Source of the DNA: Gammaproteobacteria bacterium
Lineage (GTDB): Bacteria; Pseudomonadota; Gammaproteobacteria; SZUA-229
DNA length: 24,049 nucleotides
Reading direction: 5' to 3'
Assembly: GCA_026197015.1 (NCBI GenBank)
Contig: JAPHRB010000009.1
Coordinates: 1-24,049 of the forward strand
Part shown: positions 13,312 to 22,669 of the stretch, in pieces
Layout of the letters: each line of letters starts with the position of its first letter
Position numbering within the stretch: position 1 is the stretch's first letter
Notes under the pieces: model-generated
Databases searched by the model: none
Told to the model about the DNA's origin: nothing
The model's input: only the letters and a program-made list of their open reading frames with translations
Made by a program: the position numbers and the translations under genes

Positions 13312-15702
13312 ATGTCTAAACAAAAACCTAAGCCTAAACCTAAGCCTAAACCTAAATCAAAGCCTAAATCAAAGCCTAAACCTAAGCCCCGTAAAAAGCC
13401 ATCAAAGAAGAAATCGGGCAAAAAATCTAAAGCAAGGTTTAGCTTTTTATTTAATAAGTATGCGTTTTTAAGTTTAGCCGTTTTTGTATTAATTTTTTCA
13501 GGTTATCTTGTATATTTGAATGTACAGATTACAGAAAAAATGTCTGGCCGTATCTGGTCTTTACCTTCTCATGTATATGCACGTCCTCTTGAGCTTTACC
13601 AGGGAAAACATCTAACTACCGAGCAGTTAATTTCTGAGTTAAAGCAAATTGAATATATTCAGCTAGAAGACAGGCCAACAAAAGCCGGCCAGTACCGGGT
13701 GCTTAACGATTCACATTTTGAAATAATTAGTCGCAATTTCACCTATTGGGATGGAGAGCAAAAGTCGCAGGGTGTTCGTTTAAGTATTTATAAAAATAAA
13801 ATTAATGGGTTGTTTAAACTGTATTCAGATGAAACCCTGCCGCTGTTTAGAATGGAGCCGATTAAAATTGCCGGCATATACCCATCAACCAAGGAAGATA
13901 GAGAGTTAGTAAAACTTGATGAAGTGCCAGATGATCTGGTGCTGGCTTTACTGGCAGTTGAAGACAGACGTTTTTATGATCATTGGGGTGTTGATCCTCG
14001 ATCAATTATCAGAGCTATGCTGGCTAATGTGATGGCAGGTGGTACGGTTCAGGGTGGTAGCACCTTAACTCAGCAGCTGGTTAAAAATTTATTTTTATCA
14101 CCGGAAAGAACACTCACCAGAAAAATAAATGAAGCACTGATGGCCATGCTTTTAGAAATTAATTATGATAAATCAGTGATTCTCGAAACCTATATTAATG
14201 AAGTATATCTGGGACAAAATGGCGCACAACAGATTCATGGGTTTGAGCTTGCTAGTCAGTACTACTTTGCTAATTCCTTAAGAAAAATACGCAGGGATCA
14301 AATGGCCTTGCTTGTAGGTCTGGTAAAGGGGCCTTCATGGTACGATCCAAGAAGGCATCCTGAACGTGCTAAAAGCAGACGTGATCAAGTTTTAAAATTA
14401 ATGCATGAGCGTGGTGCATTAAGTCTGGCGCAATTAAATAAATATAAGGCATTAGATTTAGGTCTGGCTAAAAAACCTCGATTTTCTGCTAATCGATACC
14501 CCGCGCTAGTTGATCTGGTTAAACGTCAGTTAAATCAGGACTATAACGAGGATGATTTAAAATCTTCAGGTTTAAAAATTTTTACAAGTATTGATCCACT
14601 TATTCAGTTTCAGGCTGAAGCAAGTGTAAAACGTGTTATATCACGTTTGCAAAAAAATAATAAAAAGGCTGACAATCTACAGACTTCTCTAATCGTAGCA
14701 TCCAGTCAGCAGGGTGAAATTCAGGCTATGGTATCGGATAGCAAACCCGAGTTTCCCGGTTTTAATCGCTCACTTGATGCGGTACGTCAAATTGGATCTT
14801 TAATTAAACCAGCAATTTATTTAACGGCCTTACAGAAACCAGACAGATACACTCTGGCGAGCCGGCTTGACGATAGTCCATTACATATTAAAACCTCTAA
14901 AGATAAAATCTGGTCACCTCAAAATTATGATAAAAAGTTTACGGGTGATATTTTGCTTTATGAAGCTTTAAATAAATCTCGTAATATACCCACGGTAAGG
15001 CTCGGACTTGATATTGGTTTGCCGGATATCTCAGATACGTTACATAATCTTGGTGTTAGTAGGGACATACCTACATATCCCTCTATGACTCTGGGTGCAT
15101 TCAGTTTGTCACCCTATGATGTGGCAAATATGTATCAGACATTTGCAGCTAATGGTTTTAATGTGCCATTAAAAGTTATTCGTGAGGTATTAAATAAAGA
15201 CGGTTTGCCACTTAAACGATACCCTCTGGAATCAGAAAAAACCATAGATGAAAAATCGGTTTATCTTGTAAATCATGTTTTACATGAAGTAACTAAAACC
15301 GGTACAGCCAAATCACTATCAAAACTATTCACACAATCATTGGCAGGTAAAACAGGCACAACAGATGATTTACGAGATAGCTGGTTTGCCGGGTTTTCAG
15401 ATAATCAGCTAGCTGTGGCATGGATTGGTCGTGATGATAATTCGAGCACGGGTTTAACAGGCTCCTCAGGTGCTCTCAGGTTATGGTCAGATCTATTTAG
15501 TCATCTAAATGTAGATAGTCTGCAAACGCATCAGCCTGAAGGTATTAATAATGTCTGGATTGATGCCCAAAGTGGTGGTTTATCTAATAAAAATTGTCTG
15601 GGTGCGGTAGAATTACCCTTTATTCAGGGGTCTGAACCAACAGAGAAAGCAGAATGCAAGTCAGCCGGATTTATCGATCGAATCAAACGTTTATTCAATT
15701 AA
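13312..15702 (+). CDS. mrcB: Bifunctional penicillin-binding protein 1b
   Basis: Inner-membrane class A PBP of 796 residues that polymerises lipid II and crosslinks peptidoglycan. It has a cytoplasmic Lys/Pro/Ser-rich basic tail (1-43), one transmembrane helix (about 48-70), a UB2H-like domain (about 85-175) that in E. coli binds LpoB, glycosyltransferase family 51 (about 200-370) with catalytic E217 in AVEDRRFYDHWG and the GGSTLTQQLVKNLF motif, and the transpeptidase (about 440-770) with SLIK (nucleophile S496), SRN (556-558) and KTGT (680-683). All catalytic motifs are intact. The UB2H-like region points to PBP1b rather than PBP1a. There is no clear ribosome-binding site before ATG 13312. 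The tail is encoded by a hexanucleotide repeat. It heads a run with the TPR lipoprotein, yoaA and tsaB. Confidence 0.94.
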   Translation: MSKQKPKPKPKPKPKSKPKSKPKPKPRKKPSKKKSGKKSKARFSFLFNKYAFLSLAVFVLIFSGYLVYLNVQITEKMSGRIWSLPSHVYARPLELYQGKHLTTEQLISELKQIEYIQLEDRPTKAGQYRVLNDSHFEIISRNFTYWDGEQKSQGVRLSIYKNKINGLFKLYSDETLPLFRMEPIKIAGIYPSTKEDRELVKLDEVPDDLVLALLAVEDRRFYDHWGVDPRSIIRAMLANVMAGGTVQGGSTLTQQLVKNLFLSPERTLTRKINEALMAMLLEINYDKSVILETYINEVYLGQNGAQQIHGFELASQYYFANSLRKIRRDQMALLVGLVKGPSWYDPRRHPERAKSRRDQVLKLMHERGALSLAQLNKYKALDLGLAKKPRFSANRYPALVDLVKRQLNQDYNEDDLKSSGLKIFTSIDPLIQFQAEASVKRVISRLQKNNKKADNLQTSLIVASSQQGEIQAMVSDSKPEFPGFNRSLDAVRQIGSLIKPAIYLTALQKPDRYTLASRLDDSPLHIKTSKDKIWSPQNYDKKFTGDILLYEALNKSRNIPTVRLGLDIGLPDISDTLHNLGVSRDIPTYPSMTLGAFSLSPYDVANMYQTFAANGFNVPLKVIREVLNKDGLPLKRYPLESEKTIDEKSVYLVNHVLHEVTKTGTAKSLSKLFTQSLAGKTGTTDDLRDSWFAGFSDNQLAVAWIGRDDNSSTGLTGSSGALRLWSDLFSHLNVDSLQTHQPEGINNVWIDAQSGGLSNKNCLGAVELPFIQGSEPTEKAECKSAGFIDRIKRLFN
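13327..13389 (+). repeat. In-frame CCTAAR hexanucleotide repeat inside mrcB
   Basis: Ten-odd copies of CCTAAA/CCTAAG, two with TCAAAG variants between them, encode KPKPKPKPKPKSKPKSKPKP. The unit is a multiple of three, so slippage would change the length of the basic cytoplasmic tail without breaking the frame. Confidence 0.85.
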
Positions 15703-16118
15703 GCTTGAGCAAGCTATTTTTTATCCTGATGTTACCACTATCTATGTTGTGGTTAACGGCCTGTGCGCCGCAGATAATAACTGAGCAGCCCGAAGCAGGT
15801 ATTTTACCTGTTGCAGACAGCGTTCAGTTGCCGGAAGTCATAAAGTCACTTATTTTACAATCGGATAAATTGTATTTAAATAATGATTATGTGGGGGCTC
15901 TCTCAACACTGGAAAGAGCGGTACGTATAAACCCTCGTTATGCTGAGGTCTGGTCGCGTATGGCGCAGGTTTATTTAACGCAGGGTAAATTAGAGCAGGC
16001 TAGACAACATGCTCAAAGGTCAAATAGTGTTGTTAAAGACAATAGTAAATTGCGTGAATTTAATAATGAAATAATATCTAGTGGTTCAGGCGAGATTCAA
16101 AAGGAAGTATTACATTGA
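15654..16118 (+). CDS. TPR-containing lipoprotein
   Basis: Small lipoprotein with lipobox LTAC (C38 from this start) followed by TPR helices (about 75-135, with GALSTLERAVRINPRYAEVW and QGKLEQARQHAQRS patterns). The lipid anchor suggests an envelope location; the partner is unknown. The start is uncertain. ATG at 15654 has a GAGAAAG purine stretch before it but overlaps mrcB by 49 bases and gives a long N-region. TTG at 15705, two bases after the mrcB stop, gives a compact MSKLFFILMLPLSMLWLTAC signal peptide and may be the real start. The gene ends inside the yoaA start (TTGA overlap). Being tucked between mrcB and yoaA it is surely co-transcribed. A role with PBP1b, such as an activator, is conceivable but not shown; it does not resemble LpoB by eye. 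Confidence 0.75.
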   Translation: MQVSRIYRSNQTFIQLSLSKLFFILMLPLSMLWLTACAPQIITEQPEAGILPVADSVQLPEVIKSLILQSDKLYLNNDYVGALSTLERAVRINPRYAEVWSRMAQVYLTQGKLEQARQHAQRSNSVVKDNSKLREFNNEIISSGSGEIQKEVLH

Positions 16119-18037
16119 GCGAGTCTGCTGATTTATTAAGTGAAACAGGTGTTTTTGCAGAAGCACTTGACGGCTTTTCATCTCGCCCCGGCCAACAGGC
16201 CCTGAGTGCTGCTATTGAAAATGTTATTTCAAAAAAACAGGTATTAATTGCTGAGGCGGGCACCGGTATTGGAAAAACCTTTGCTTACCTGGTTCCAGCC
16301 ATTATATCTAATCAAAAAGTTATAATTTCTACCGGCACGCGTCATTTACAGGATCAACTGTTTCATACAGATATTCCACTGGTTAAAAAAGCTCTAAAAG
16401 TTGATTTGCCCTGTTCATTATTAAAAGGTCGTGCAAATTACCTGTGTAAATATCGGCTTGAAATTGCCCACCAACAATCTTACTTAACTAGAGAAACACA
16501 GGATCACCTGGCAAGAATTCGTCAATGGTCCAAAACAACACAGTTTGGTGATCTCGCAGAAATGTCAGAAATTTCTGAAGATGCGCGTGTTTGGCCGATA
16601 GTGACGTCGACATCAGATAACTGTTTAGGCAGTGAATGCACTGACTGGTCAGAGTGTTTTGTTGTTAAAGCAAGACGAGATGCACAGGAAGCAGATATTG
16701 TTGTTGTTAATCATCATTTGTTGCTTGCCGATATGGCAATAAAAGAAGAGGGCTTTGGTGAGTTATTGCCCGCAGCTGATACATTTATTATTGACGAGGC
16801 ACACCAGTTACCGGAGGTTGCCTCTCGATTTTTTGGTAAGGGCTGTAGCAGTCGACAAATCAATAATTTAGTTAATGACTGTATTGCAGAGCAGGTTAAA
16901 GATGCACCGGAAATTAGTGAAATTCGTGAAACCTGTGATGAATTAAAAACCAGTATGGCTCAATTCAGGTTAGCTCTGGGTGTTGATAGCCAGCGTGATG
17001 GCTGGGCTAAGATTAAATATAAACCGGCGTTACAAAAAGCCAGAGAAAACCTCTTAGGCATTTTTCAGAATCTTACTGATATTTTGCAGGATTTTGCAGA
17101 TAGAGGTAAAGGTTTAGAGTTATGTGCTGTTAGATGTCTGGAGCTTTCACAAAGTTTTAAAGCTTATGGTGAAGAGTCGGCTGCCGAATCAACTTCTATT
17201 TACTGGTATGAGACGTTTAGTAAAGGTTTTGTTTTGCATTCCACTCCGGTCGATATAGCGGCTTTATTTAAACAACAACGTGATGCATTACCGGGCAGCT
17301 GGATTTTTACCTCGGCAACCCTGGAAGTCGGCCATGACTTTGAGCATTTCGCAAAACGTCTGGGTTTAGATCAGTATGAAGAAGGTAACTGGAATAGTCC
17401 GTTTGATTATCAGCAGCAATCACTATTATTTTTGCCCGACAATTTACCTGATCCCTCAAGTTTTGATTATACTGAAAAATTAATTCAACAGGCTATACCT
17501 GTTTTAGAAGCAAGCAAGGGACGGGCCTTTTTATTATTTACCAGTTACCGTGCGTTGAATGAGGCTGCTAAATTATTACAGAGAAAAGTGGAGTATCCCA
17601 TTTTAATTCAGGGCAGCTTGCCTAAACATCAGTTACTGGAAAAGTTTCGTGAGCTGGGAAATGCAATCTTGCTGGGTACAAGCAGTTTCTGGGAAGGTGT
17701 TGATGTAAGAGGTGAGGCTTTATCATGCGTTATTATTGATAAATTACCTTTTGCGTCTCCTGGCGACCCGGTTATGCAGGCTCGTTTAGATGCTATACGT
17801 AAACTGGGCGGCAATCCATTTATGGATTATCAATTGCCGCAGGCTGTTATTGCTCTGAAACAGGGAGCTGGCCGACTAATTCGAGATATGAAAGATTATG
17901 GCGTGCTGATGATAGGCGATAACCGTTTGAAGACAAAAGGTTATGGTAAAACCTTTATTGAAAGTTTGCCGGATATGCCACAGAGTAAAAGATTAGAAGA
18001 TGTTCAGGCATTTTATAAATCATGGATGGATGAATAA
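16115..18037 (+). CDS. yoaA: XPD/DinG-family Fe-S ATP-dependent DNA helicase YoaA
   Basis: Superfamily 2 helicase of 640 residues that unwinds DNA 5' to 3'. In E. coli YoaA works with the HolC subunit of polymerase III in repair of stalled forks. Walker A is AGTGIGKT (48-55) and the DEAH box is 227-230. The iron-sulfur ligands C111, C170, C175 and C181 lie between motifs I and II, as in XPD. Motif V-like FWEGVDVRGEALSC and motif VI QGAGRLIRD are in the C-terminal half. TTG at 16115 is well supported: AAGGAAG lies 8 bases upstream and the codon overlaps the previous stop as TTGA. tsaB follows after 13 bases, the usual gammaproteobacterial yoaA-tsaB pairing. DinG itself is less likely given size and context. 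Confidence 0.92.
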   Translation: MSESADLLSETGVFAEALDGFSSRPGQQALSAAIENVISKKQVLIAEAGTGIGKTFAYLVPAIISNQKVIISTGTRHLQDQLFHTDIPLVKKALKVDLPCSLLKGRANYLCKYRLEIAHQQSYLTRETQDHLARIRQWSKTTQFGDLAEMSEISEDARVWPIVTSTSDNCLGSECTDWSECFVVKARRDAQEADIVVVNHHLLLADMAIKEEGFGELLPAADTFIIDEAHQLPEVASRFFGKGCSSRQINNLVNDCIAEQVKDAPEISEIRETCDELKTSMAQFRLALGVDSQRDGWAKIKYKPALQKARENLLGIFQNLTDILQDFADRGKGLELCAVRCLELSQSFKAYGEESAAESTSIYWYETFSKGFVLHSTPVDIAALFKQQRDALPGSWIFTSATLEVGHDFEHFAKRLGLDQYEEGNWNSPFDYQQQSLLFLPDNLPDPSSFDYTEKLIQQAIPVLEASKGRAFLLFTSYRALNEAAKLLQRKVEYPILIQGSLPKHQLLEKFRELGNAILLGTSSFWEGVDVRGEALSCVIIDKLPFASPGDPVMQARLDAIRKLGGNPFMDYQLPQAVIALKQGAGRLIRDMKDYGVLMIGDNRLKTKGYGKTFIESLPDMPQSKRLEDVQAFYKSWMDE

Positions 18038-18050
18038 GGGTGACTGAATT

Positions 18051-18770
18051 ATGAAAATTCCGGCCAGAATTCTGGCAATAGATACGGCAACAGAAGCCTG
18101 CTCTGCTGCGTTATATATTGATGGTGTGATTACCGAGCAGTTTAAAATAGCGCCCAGGGAGCATACCCGGCTTATTTTAAAAATGATTGAAACCTTACTG
18201 GATCAGTCGGCATTAAAAGTTGGTGAACTGGATGCTCTGGCTTTTGGTAGGGGCCCGGGTTCATTTACGGGTGTGCGTATTGCTACCGGTATTGTGCAGG
18301 GCCTGGCTTTTGCCAGTGATTTACCCGTTGTGCCTATATCCACTTTAGCGGCACTGGCGCAACAGACTTATGATAATCATCAGCAGACACATGTATTAAG
18401 CGCAATAGATGCCCGTATGGGGGAAATATACTGGGCCTGTTATGCAAAAGATGAAAACAATCTGATGAGACTGGCTTCTAAAGAGAGTGTATCAGCAGCT
18501 GAATCTGTCGTTTTAACATCGGCTTTATCAAATTCATGGTGTGGAACGGGGAGTGGCTGGGCGAGTTATAAAGAACAGCTTGAAGTCATTTTAGGTGATC
18601 GGCTTATGCAGATTTATGCAGATGAATTACCTCGCTCATCAAGCATCGTTAAACTTGCGGTGGACGCCTTTCAACGAGGTGAGGCCATAGAGGCATCACA
18701 GGCTTTACCCGTGTATTTGCGAAATGATGTAGCCAAGAAAAAAGCTGAGCAGTCAAAAAGCCGTGTTTAA
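18051..18770 (+). CDS. tsaB: tRNA t6A37 threonylcarbamoyltransferase complex subunit TsaB
   Basis: ASKHA-fold protein of 239 residues that scaffolds TsaD and TsaE in the synthesis of N6-threonylcarbamoyladenosine at A37 of ANN-decoding tRNAs in the cytoplasm. It starts with ILAIDTATEACSAALY (phosphate-1 strand), then has REHTRLILKMIETLL and the diagnostic AFGRGPGSFTGVRIATGI motif (about 65-82). The C-terminal half ends with the PVYLRNDVAKKK segment typical of TsaB. GGTGA lies upstream of the ATG. It is the last gene of the mrcB-yoaA-tsaB run. It is followed by a 177-base spacer without a clear terminator. Confidence 0.95.
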   Translation: MKIPARILAIDTATEACSAALYIDGVITEQFKIAPREHTRLILKMIETLLDQSALKVGELDALAFGRGPGSFTGVRIATGIVQGLAFASDLPVVPISTLAALAQQTYDNHQQTHVLSAIDARMGEIYWACYAKDENNLMRLASKESVSAAESVVLTSALSNSWCGTGSGWASYKEQLEVILGDRLMQIYADELPRSSSIVKLAVDAFQRGEAIEASQALPVYLRNDVAKKKAEQSKSRV

Positions 18771-18947
18771 TAAACCTTTTAGTTAAACTGTGAATCTTTG
18801 CTCATCACAATTTTCATTAGTTTTATACTTAATTCGGCTTAAATATCAGTTAATATCTTCTTTAATCACTTCAATCGCTTTGTAGATGAAAATGCCAATT
18901 TAAGGTAATATAGCGGGCTTTCCTTATCGCTAGAATAATTCAGATTT

Positions 18948-20046
18948 ATGTTAGAAATAAACCCTGTTCAAAACCAGATAATTGATCTCTCATCTCGCCG
19001 TGATGATCTTCGGGGGTATCTTTGACTTCGATACCCGTAAAGAAGAGCTGGATGAAATAAACCGCGAATTAGAACAACCGGATGTTTGGAATGATCAGGC
19101 GCGAGCTCAGCAACTTGGTAAAGAGCGCTCCCGTCTTGAGGCTATTGTGCTGACCATTGTCAATTTAGATAGTGGTCTGTCGGATGCCGCAGAGTTACTG
19201 GAAATGTCAGTTGAAGAAAATGACGCTGAAGGTGTTCAGTCCGTTGTTGACGATCTGGCTATAATGGAAAAACAAATTGAAGAGCTTGAATTTCGGCGTA
19301 TGTTTTCCGGTGAAATGGATGCCGCAAATGCCTTTTTAGATATTCAGTCTGGTTCCGGTGGAACAGAAGCTCAGGACTGGGCTGAAATGATCTTACGCAT
19401 GTATTTGCGTTGGGGTGAAGCGCATGGTTTTAAAACCGAATTAATGGAAGTAACCGCCGGTGATGTTGCGGGTATTAAAGGCGCTACCATTAGTTTTCAG
19501 GGTGAATACGCATATGGCTGGTTACGCACAGAAACCGGCGTGCATCGATTAGTCAGAAAATCTCCCTTTGATTCCGGTAGTCGACGACATACATCTTTTG
19601 CTGCGGTTTTTGTTTCTCCTGAGGTTAATGACGATATAGATATTGAAATTAATCCAGCAGATTTACGTATTGACGTATACCGGGCATCGGGTGCTGGTGG
19701 GCAGCATGTTAATAAAACAGAATCTGCGGTGCGTATAACCCACATGCCTACGAATGTAGTTGTACAATGTCAGAATGATCGTTCACAACATAAAAATAAA
19801 GCCAGTGCGATGAAGCAACTAAAAGCTAAACTCTATGAGCTTGAATTACAGAAGCGCAGTGGTGATCAGCAGGTAGTAGAAGATAATAAGTCTGATATTG
19901 GATGGGGAAGCCAGATACGATCGTATGTACTCGATTCATCGAGGATAAAAGATTTAAGAACCAATGTAGAAACAGGTAATACCCAGGCTGTGCTGGATGG
20001 TGGAATCGATATGTTTATCGAAGCCAGTTTAAAGTCGGGTTTATAA
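18948..20046 (+). CDS. prfB: Peptide chain release factor 2, made by programmed +1 frameshift
   Basis: RF2 recognises UGA and UAA and releases the finished peptide. Translation starts at ATG 18948 (MLEINPVQNQIIDL), runs 25 codons to CTT at 19020-19022, meets an in-frame TGA at 19023-19025, and shifts +1 to continue with GAC at 19024 in the long frame, ending at TAA 20044. The product is 365 residues, the same as E. coli RF2. The stop-codon specificity motif SPF lies in VRKSPFDSGS, and the catalytic GGQ is in ASGAGGQHVNKTES. The full frameshift signal is present, so RF2 levels are set by autoregulation: low RF2 favours the shift. It is not a pseudogene. lysS follows, as in E. coli, with a 125-base spacer. 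Confidence 0.97.
19011..19026 (+). promoter_or_regulatory. Programmed +1 frameshift signal of prfB
   Basis: CGGGGGTATCTTTGAC contains the internal Shine-Dalgarno-like GGGGG run, the slippery CTT codon, the in-frame TGA and the C that weakens termination, with the same spacing as E. coli (which has A as the first base). Ribosomes pause at UGA when RF2 is scarce and slip one base forward. Confidence 0.97.
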
Positions 20047-20171
20047 GTTAAGGTTACATTATTATGTTGATTTTGTTTATTTCAAAACAGCTATAAATAT
20101 TCAACAACGAAGCGAATAGTTTAAATAAATTAAGTTATTTCATTAAATTTACTGCAGAAAAATAAAAGATT

Positions 20172-21686
20172 ATGACTGAAGAAAATAAAACACAAGATAT
20201 ACCTCTAGACGAAAATAAACTGATAGCACAACGAAGAGAAAAGTTATCAGAAATGCGTGAAAACGGTAACGCTTTTCCTAATGATTTTCGACGTGATAAT
20301 CTGGCAGCCGAATTACATGCTGAATACGATGAAAAAACTAAAGAAGAACTGGAAGCCTTAAACGTTACTGTAAAAGTAGCAGGTCGCATGATGGCTAAAC
20401 GTATTATGGGTAAAGCCAGCTTTGCACAGTTACAGGATATGTCTGGTCGCATTCAATTGTTTTTACAACGCGATTCACTGCCAGAAGGTTTGTATAACGA
20501 AGGTTTTAAAAAATGGGATGTCGGCGATATTATTGGTGCCGAAGGCGTTTTATTTAAAACTAAAACCGATGAACTTTCAGTCAAGTTAACAGGTATTCAG
20601 TTACTGACTAAATCATTACGCCCTTTACCTGAAAAGTTTCATGGATTATCAGATCAGGAAACTCGTTATCGTCAGCGTTATGTTGATTTAATAATGAACC
20701 AGGAAGTACGTGAAACATTTCATATGCGCTCTAAAATAGTTACCTATATCCGACGCTTTTTTGAAGATCGCGGATATATGGATGTTGAAACGCCAATGTT
20801 ACAAGCTATACCGGGTGGCGCAACAGCACGTCCATTTGAAACACACCATAATGCTCTGGATATGCCAATGTTTATGCGTATTGCACCTGAGCTTTATTTA
20901 AAAAGACTGGTTGTAGGCGGTTTTGAAAAAGTTTTTGAAATTAATCGAAACTTTAGAAATGAAGGTGTTTCGACACGCCATAATCCTGAATTCACCATGC
21001 TCGAATTTTATCAGTCATACGCAGATTACAATGACTTGATGGATATAACTGAAGCCTTGTTACACGGACTTGCAAAAGATGTTATTGGCAAATCTAAGAT
21101 TGATTATCAGGGTGATGTATATGACTTTGGCAGTAAGTTTACCCGAATTTCTGTATTTGATTCTATTCTTAAATATAATCCGAATTTAACAGCGGCTGAT
21201 ATTGATGATATTGATTCGGCACGTAAGGTAGCAGAAAAACTGGAAATCCCTTTAAAGGATATTTATGGTCTGGGTAAAATTCAGATTGAAATATTTGAGA
21301 AAACGGTTGAACATCGGTTGATGGATCCAACCTTTATTACCGAATATCCAACCGAAGTGTCACCGTTGGCGCGGCGTAATGATAATAATGATTTTATTAC
21401 AGATCGTTTTGAGTTCTTTGTTGGTGGGCGTGAGATTGCAAATGGATTTTCCGAGTTAAATGACGCCGAAGATCAGGCTGAACGTTTTAAACAGCAGGTT
21501 GTTGAAAAAGATGCGGGTGATAACGAAGCCATGCATTATGACGCTGATTATATTCGTGCTTTAGAGCATGGCCTGCCACCTACGGCAGGTGAGGGCATTG
21601 GTATTGACAGGCTGGTTATGTTGTTAACTGATTCACCATCTATTCGTGATGTGATCCTCTTTCCGCACATGCGAGCAGAAGTGTAG
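20172..21686 (+). CDS. lysS: Lysine--tRNA ligase, class II
   Basis: Cytoplasmic synthetase of 504 residues that charges tRNA-Lys; E. coli LysS has 505. An N-terminal OB-fold anticodon-binding domain (about 65-150, with VAGRMMAKRIMGKASFAQLQ) is followed by the class II catalytic domain: motif 1 around TPMLQAIPGGATARPF, motif 2 FRNEGVSTRHNPEFTMLEFY, and motif 3 GEGIGIDRLVMLL near the C-terminus. No catalytic residue appears lost. ATG at 20172 has only an AAAAGA-like ribosome-binding site. The prfB-lysS pairing is conserved. thiL begins 13 bases downstream, so lysS probably heads the lysS-thiL-pgpA-protease transcript. Confidence 0.97.
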   Translation: MTEENKTQDIPLDENKLIAQRREKLSEMRENGNAFPNDFRRDNLAAELHAEYDEKTKEELEALNVTVKVAGRMMAKRIMGKASFAQLQDMSGRIQLFLQRDSLPEGLYNEGFKKWDVGDIIGAEGVLFKTKTDELSVKLTGIQLLTKSLRPLPEKFHGLSDQETRYRQRYVDLIMNQEVRETFHMRSKIVTYIRRFFEDRGYMDVETPMLQAIPGGATARPFETHHNALDMPMFMRIAPELYLKRLVVGGFEKVFEINRNFRNEGVSTRHNPEFTMLEFYQSYADYNDLMDITEALLHGLAKDVIGKSKIDYQGDVYDFGSKFTRISVFDSILKYNPNLTAADIDDIDSARKVAEKLEIPLKDIYGLGKIQIEIFEKTVEHRLMDPTFITEYPTEVSPLARRNDNNDFITDRFEFFVGGREIANGFSELNDAEDQAERFKQQVVEKDAGDNEAMHYDADYIRALEHGLPPTAGEGIGIDRLVMLLTDSPSIRDVILFPHMRAEV

Positions 21687-21699
21687 AGAAACTTCCAAC

Positions 21700-22668
21700 G
21701 TGTCTGAATTTGATCTAATCAATCAATTTTTTAAAAACACTAAAGTTAAACGTGATGATGTTTTGCTGGGAATAGGTGATGATTGCGCAATGCTTTCTCC
21801 ACCTTCAGGCAAAATACTTGCAGTATCAACCGATACCTTAATCAGTGGTGTACATTTTCCTGAAACAACTTCGCCTGAAGATATCGCTTATAAGTCGCTT
21901 GCGGTTAATCTAAGTGACCTTGCTGCTATGGGGGCTGAGCCCGCCTGGGTTAGTCTTGCAATTAGTCTTCCTGATTCTAATGTAGAATGGTTAGCTGCTT
22001 TTATGCGCGGTTTTAATGAGCTGGCAGAGCGCTTTAATGTGGCCCTCATAGGCGGTGATACAACTCAGGGAGCATTAAGTATAACGCTTAATGTAACTGG
22101 GTTTGTAGACGCCAAACTTGCTTTAAAAAGGTCCAGCGCAAAAGTCGGTGATAGTATATTTGTAACAGGCAATATCGGTGATGCGAGTATCGGTCTTGAT
22201 ATTATTTTGAATAATGTTAAACCGCCTGATCTGTTTATGGATGATTATAAAAGTTATTGTATCGATCGATTAAATCGCCCTTATCCACAAGTTATAGCCG
22301 GGCAGTTATTAACGGCATTTTCTGCTGCGGCAATTGATATATCAGATGGTTTAAACGCGGATTTAAATCATATGTGTAAAGCGAGTAAAGTTGGCGCAAT
22401 AATAAACATTGAAAATTTACCTGCTTCTGAAGCATTGCTGGTTTTTTATAATCATAAGCCAGACTGGCAGAATATCTTAACAGCAGGGGATGATTATGAA
22501 TTATGTTTTACCTGCGCTAAAGATAAAGTCACAGAAATGCAGAGTTTAATGGGGACACATAATATTAAAACTACATGTATTGGTGAGATTGTTTCAGGTG
22601 CGGGTGTTAAATGTATGTTTGATAATGAAGTTTTAAATTTTCAACAAACCGGGTATAACCATTTTTAA
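21700..22668 (+). CDS. thiL: Thiamine-monophosphate kinase
   Basis: Phosphorylates thiamine monophosphate to the active cofactor thiamine diphosphate, using ATP. The 322-residue protein (E. coli 325) has the PurM/ThiL fold markers: SEFDLINQFF start, GIGDDCAML (about 26-34) and STDTL metal/ATP-binding loops, NLSDLAAMGAEPAWV, GGDTTQG, and IDISDGLNADL. The start is GTG at 21700 with AGAGAAAC upstream. The stop is one base before the pgpA start, so the two are translationally coupled. thiL-pgpA adjacency is standard in gammaproteobacteria, but nusB usually precedes thiL; here lysS takes that place. Confidence 0.95.
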   Translation: MSEFDLINQFFKNTKVKRDDVLLGIGDDCAMLSPPSGKILAVSTDTLISGVHFPETTSPEDIAYKSLAVNLSDLAAMGAEPAWVSLAISLPDSNVEWLAAFMRGFNELAERFNVALIGGDTTQGALSITLNVTGFVDAKLALKRSSAKVGDSIFVTGNIGDASIGLDIILNNVKPPDLFMDDYKSYCIDRLNRPYPQVIAGQLLTAFSAAAIDISDGLNADLNHMCKASKVGAIINIENLPASEALLVFYNHKPDWQNILTAGDDYELCFTCAKDKVTEMQSLMGTHNIKTTCIGEIVSGAGVKCMFDNEVLNFQQTGYNHF

Positions 22669-22669
22669 A

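Noticed and set aside
13324..13395. CRISPR-like or tandem-repeat array
   Set aside because: The repeats are 6 or 12 bases, contiguous without spacers, and translate as the Lys-Pro tail of PBP1b.
18982..19023. Alternative RF2 start within the long frame
   Set aside because: The residues before the DFDT segment in this frame do not resemble RF2; the real N-terminus is in the other frame from 18948.
18948..19025. prfB looks broken by an in-frame TGA after 25 codons
   Set aside because: The stop is the programmed frameshift site with all expected elements, and the fused product has the normal 365 residues.
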